Shown here: in pieces, positions 14,627 to 16,017 of the stretch
Layout: each line of letters starts with the position of its first letter
Position numbering within the stretch: the stretch's first letter is position 1
From: an uncultured Campylobacter sp.
Lineage (GTDB): Bacteria > Campylobacterota > Campylobacteria > Campylobacterales > Campylobacteraceae
DNA: 16,017 nt
Assembly: GCF_938017775.1 (NCBI RefSeq)
Contig: NZ_CALIIU010000069.1
Location: forward strand, 1-16,017
Direction of reading: 5' to 3'
Program-made: the position numbers and the translations under genes
Notes under the pieces: generated by a model
What the model was told of the DNA's origin: nothing
Databases searched by the model: none
What the model saw: the letters and a program-made list of their open reading frames with translations, nothing else

Positions 14627-15020
14627 AGGCTTGAGGGCGAATGCGGCATTGATGGCTAAAATAGATATTTTATTAAATTTGATAAATTTCACCAAAGATA
14701 TAAGCGCGATAAAAAGTGACTTAGCAAAGATAGGCTTTGATAGCGAATCGGAGCTTGTAACGATAACTCAAAATACCATCGCAAATATCTTAAATAGGGT
14801 CATCGATAAAGAAATTTCATATGACCTCCTTGAGGAGTGGGCAAATTTAATCGAGTGCCGCGAGGACATAGGATATGAGGATGAAATTTTGCAAGAGATC
14901 ATATTTGAGCTGGCAAACCCTTGCCTTTATGGGGAGATAGACGAGAGGAAGATTTGTATGATTTTAGATAAAATTAAATACGGGCGGAGCGATTCAAATG
15001 ATATTAGAAAAAAATATTGA
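14601..15020 (+). CDS. Small acidic protein of unknown function, immunity-like
   Basis: I do not recognise this 139-residue protein by name. It is predicted cytoplasmic, acidic and largely helical. Its most distinctive part is a stretch with EEWANLIECRED (78-89), then GYEDE, and FELANP (102-107) followed by a short tail helix ending ILDKIK. That pattern recalls small proteins often found near polymorphic toxin genes, which is inference. The start at 14601 has only a poor ribosome binding site. The better-supplied ATG at 14570 is in another frame, so a frameshift or coupling is possible. A later Met at 14652 is another candidate. It overlaps the following gene by 23 bases, suggesting a shared transcript. 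Confidence 0.6.
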   Translation: MKRQGYGYRGLRANAALMAKIDILLNLINFTKDISAIKSDLAKIGFDSESELVTITQNTIANILNRVIDKEISYDLLEEWANLIECREDIGYEDEILQEIIFELANPCLYGEIDERKICMILDKIKYGRSDSNDIRKKY

Positions 15021-15333
15021 CATGGTAAGCGAGAGGGCAATTTTATTGATGGCGCTAGGTTCATTGCAGGCATTGGAGCACCAGGCGATTACCATAGATG
15101 AAAGCCAAAGAATTTTGTTTTCACCCTATATCTCAACGCATTTGGAAAAAAATAAGGTTAATGAATGCATTATAGATATAATAATCGAGTGCTGCGAATT
15201 AGAGGATATTTTTGAACTAATTCCTACAAAATATATGCAAACCCTGCAAATATTGCAGAATAGAATAATAGAAATTTTAAAGCAATACGATGAAGAATCT
15301 AGAAAAAGATGGATAATTATAGATGAAGAATAA
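14998..15333 (+). CDS. DUF3969-like small protein
   Basis: The 111-residue product resembles the DUF3969 family of small bacterial proteins of unknown role, often seen in toxin-immunity neighbourhoods. The likeness is in LLMALGSLQALEHQAITIDE, then RILFSPYISTHLEKN, CCELEDIFELIP, and a final helix. It is acidic and has no signal or membrane segment. The ATG at 14998 follows GGAG by 8 bases and overlaps the previous gene by 23 bases. A second Met directly after that gene's stop (15022) would give a non-overlapping start. The family assignment is from memory and moderate. A 17-bp perfect hairpin lies about 55 bases downstream and could end the transcript. Confidence 0.55.
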   Translation: MILEKNIDMVSERAILLMALGSLQALEHQAITIDESQRILFSPYISTHLEKNKVNECIIDIIIECCELEDIFELIPTKYMQTLQILQNRIIEILKQYDEESRKRWIIIDEE

Positions 15334-15346
15334 GCATCCATAACTT

Positions 15347-15360
15347 CCGTCTTTGCGAGC
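15347..15360 (+). repeat. Dispersed repeat CCGTCTTTGCGAGC, copy 2
   Basis: This is an exact match to 10445-10458. Here the core is followed by an extra AGGCGAGCGGATAAATAAAA stretch before AAATTTG-like sequence. It sits 14 bases after the last immunity-like gene, at the junction with the IS-related repeats. Confidence 0.5.
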
Positions 15361-15386
15361 AGGCGAGCGGATAAATAAAATTTGAC

Positions 15387-15431
15387 TCAAGATAAGTTAA
15401 AAACTTTCAAGGAATTTTTAACTTATCTTGA
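15387..15431. repeat. Perfect 17-bp hairpin related to the IS end
   Basis: TCAAGATAAGTTAAAAA (15387-15403) and TTTTTAACTTATCTTGA (15415-15431) are exact inverted copies around an 11-base loop CTTTCAAGGAA. Its left half and loop match the sequence just before the transposase gene (15740-15768). It may be two IS termini collapsed together, a tiny MITE, or a bidirectional terminator for the upstream small genes. Confidence 0.75.
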
Positions 15432-15749
15432 ACCTTTAAAATTTTAACGTCACGATAGAAACTCTGTGTAAATTTAAGTCCTTTCAATACTCAATAATGC
15501 TATTAACAAGATCGGTGTCACAATATAAATCATAGATTTTAGATGAATCGGCAAATTTTAAGATTTAAGGAGTTTGATATATCTGCCTTATGCTCGATGA
15601 TTTTATTAATTTTAGACTATTAGTTAAGAATAAACTTTGTAGATAAAATTCTTAAATTGGAATTACAAACGTATATTTTTGTATTTTAAATAAAGGCAAA
15701 AGTAAAATTTAAAGTCACGATGCTGTGATATAAATTTAGGCTCAAGACA

Positions 15750-15779
15750 AGTTAAAAACTTTCAAAGGAGTTTTTAACT
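15750..15779 (+). promoter_or_regulatory. Hairpin covering the transposase ribosome binding site
   Basis: AGTTAAAAACT (15750-15760) and AGTTTTTAACT (15769-15779) pair perfectly around TTCAAAGG. The AAAGGAG ribosome binding site is split between loop and right arm, and the stem ends at the base before the ATG (15780). In an mRNA read from outside, the fold would hide the site and limit transposase translation. The structure is seen; its effect is inferred. Confidence 0.6.
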
Positions 15780-16017
15780 ATGATCCTGTCGATGAAAAAC
15801 AAGTATATCTATCGTTCCCGAATTTTAGAGAAGAAATTTAGAGAAATTCTCAAGTACTTTGTAGAGGATATAGAGGCTACTAAAATAGCAAATTTAACTG
15901 GGATTTCTAGAATTCCCATCAACAAAATTCTAAAAAATATCAGAATTTTAATGGCTAGCGAGTGTGAAAAAATAAGTAAGTTTTCAGGCGAGATAGAAAT
16001 AGATGAAAGCTATTTCG
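15780..16017 (+). CDS. IS1595-family (ISXO2-like) transposase, N-terminal part
   Basis: The open frame runs off the window after 79 codons. Residues 10-60 are a basic helical region that looks like a helix-turn-helix (TKIANLTGISRIPINKILKNI). They are followed by GEIEIDESYFG, which carries the first catalytic Asp of the ISXO2-like DDE domain. The rest of the catalytic domain is outside the window, so it may or may not be intact. The N-terminal zinc ribbon found in many IS1595 transposases is absent or very short here. Starts at 15780 or 15792 are both possible; AAAGGAG lies 9 bases before the first. The AT-rich composition matches the preceding small genes and differs from the nap and ruvB regions. 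Confidence 0.75.
   Translation, partial: MILSMKNKYIYRSRILEKKFREILKYFVEDIEATKIANLTGISRIPINKILKNIRILMASECEKISKFSGEIEIDESYF

Larger units (their letters stand above)
15334..15779. other. Repeat-rich, gene-free gap before the transposase
   Basis: About 445 AT-rich bases with no credible reading frame. It begins with copy 2 of the CCGTCTTTGCGAGC repeat (15347-15360), then a near-duplicated segment. Bases about 15371-15424 and about 15730-15779 share ATAAA-rich flank, CTCAAGAtAAGTTAAAAACTTTCAA (in pieces) and TTTTTAACT. GTCACGAT followed by CTGTG and TAAATTTA also occurs in both halves (15449 region and 15714 region). The arrangement looks like two related IS-end segments enclosing about 300 bases of unassigned DNA. 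Confidence 0.55.
15739..16017 (+). mobile_element. IS1595-family insertion sequence, left part
   Basis: The segment contains the first 79 codons of an IS1595-type transposase preceded by a repeated, hairpin-forming sequence that is probably the element's end region. The left boundary is a guess, set where similarity to the 15371-15431 copy begins strongly (GGCTCAAG). The right end, the second terminal repeat and any target duplication lie beyond the window. Intactness cannot be judged. Confidence 0.55.

Noticed and set aside
15486..15700. Possible gene remnant in the gap before the transposase, near AAGGAG at about 15570
   Set aside because: All frames after it stop within 8-17 codons and none resembles a known protein.

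Overview
The window looks like a chromosomal piece of a Campylobacter, probably one of the less AT-rich oral species (C. gracilis, showae or rectus type). Three things point there. The nap operon has the Campylobacterota order napAGHBLD, the tmRNA encodes the tag ANNVKFAPAYAKAA known from Campylobacter, and gaps are dominated by AAATTT/AATTTTA words with T-rich extended -10 promoters. The species guess is inference.

Region 1 (1-6669, + strand) is a complete periplasmic nitrate reductase operon: napA, napG, napH, napB, napL, napD. Genes are packed with 4-bp ATGA overlaps or gaps of a few bases. NapG and NapH would pass electrons from the quinol pool to the dihaem NapB and the molybdenum enzyme NapA. 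NapD is the Tat chaperone for NapA, and there is no napC or napF. NapL carries an unusual Asn-Ser-rich insert.

Region 2 (6670-13462, - strand) holds housekeeping genes separated by large gaps. In transcription order they are panB, a vapBC-type toxin-antitoxin pair, a membrane-anchored hypothetical protein, ruvB, and an AI-2E/PerM-family membrane protein with a long Asn/Ala-rich N-terminal extension. Two gaps of about 0.8-0.9 kb have no convincing gene. One holds a cluster of hairpins and the other is full of degenerate TAGAATTT/GCGAAATTTTAC words.

Region 3 (13516-13922, + strand) is ssrA (tmRNA) with a near-consensus promoter, divergent from panB.

Region 4 (13923-16017) begins right at the tmRNA 3' end. 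It is clearly more AT-rich and looks acquired. It carries three small genes resembling orphan immunity genes (Imm40-like, an unnamed acidic protein, DUF3969-like), then a repeat-rich gap, then the start of an IS1595-family transposase cut by the window end. A perfect 11-bp hairpin directly abuts the transposase start codon and includes its ribosome binding site. A related perfect 17-bp hairpin lies about 350 bp upstream. No CRISPR array, rRNA or tRNA was seen.
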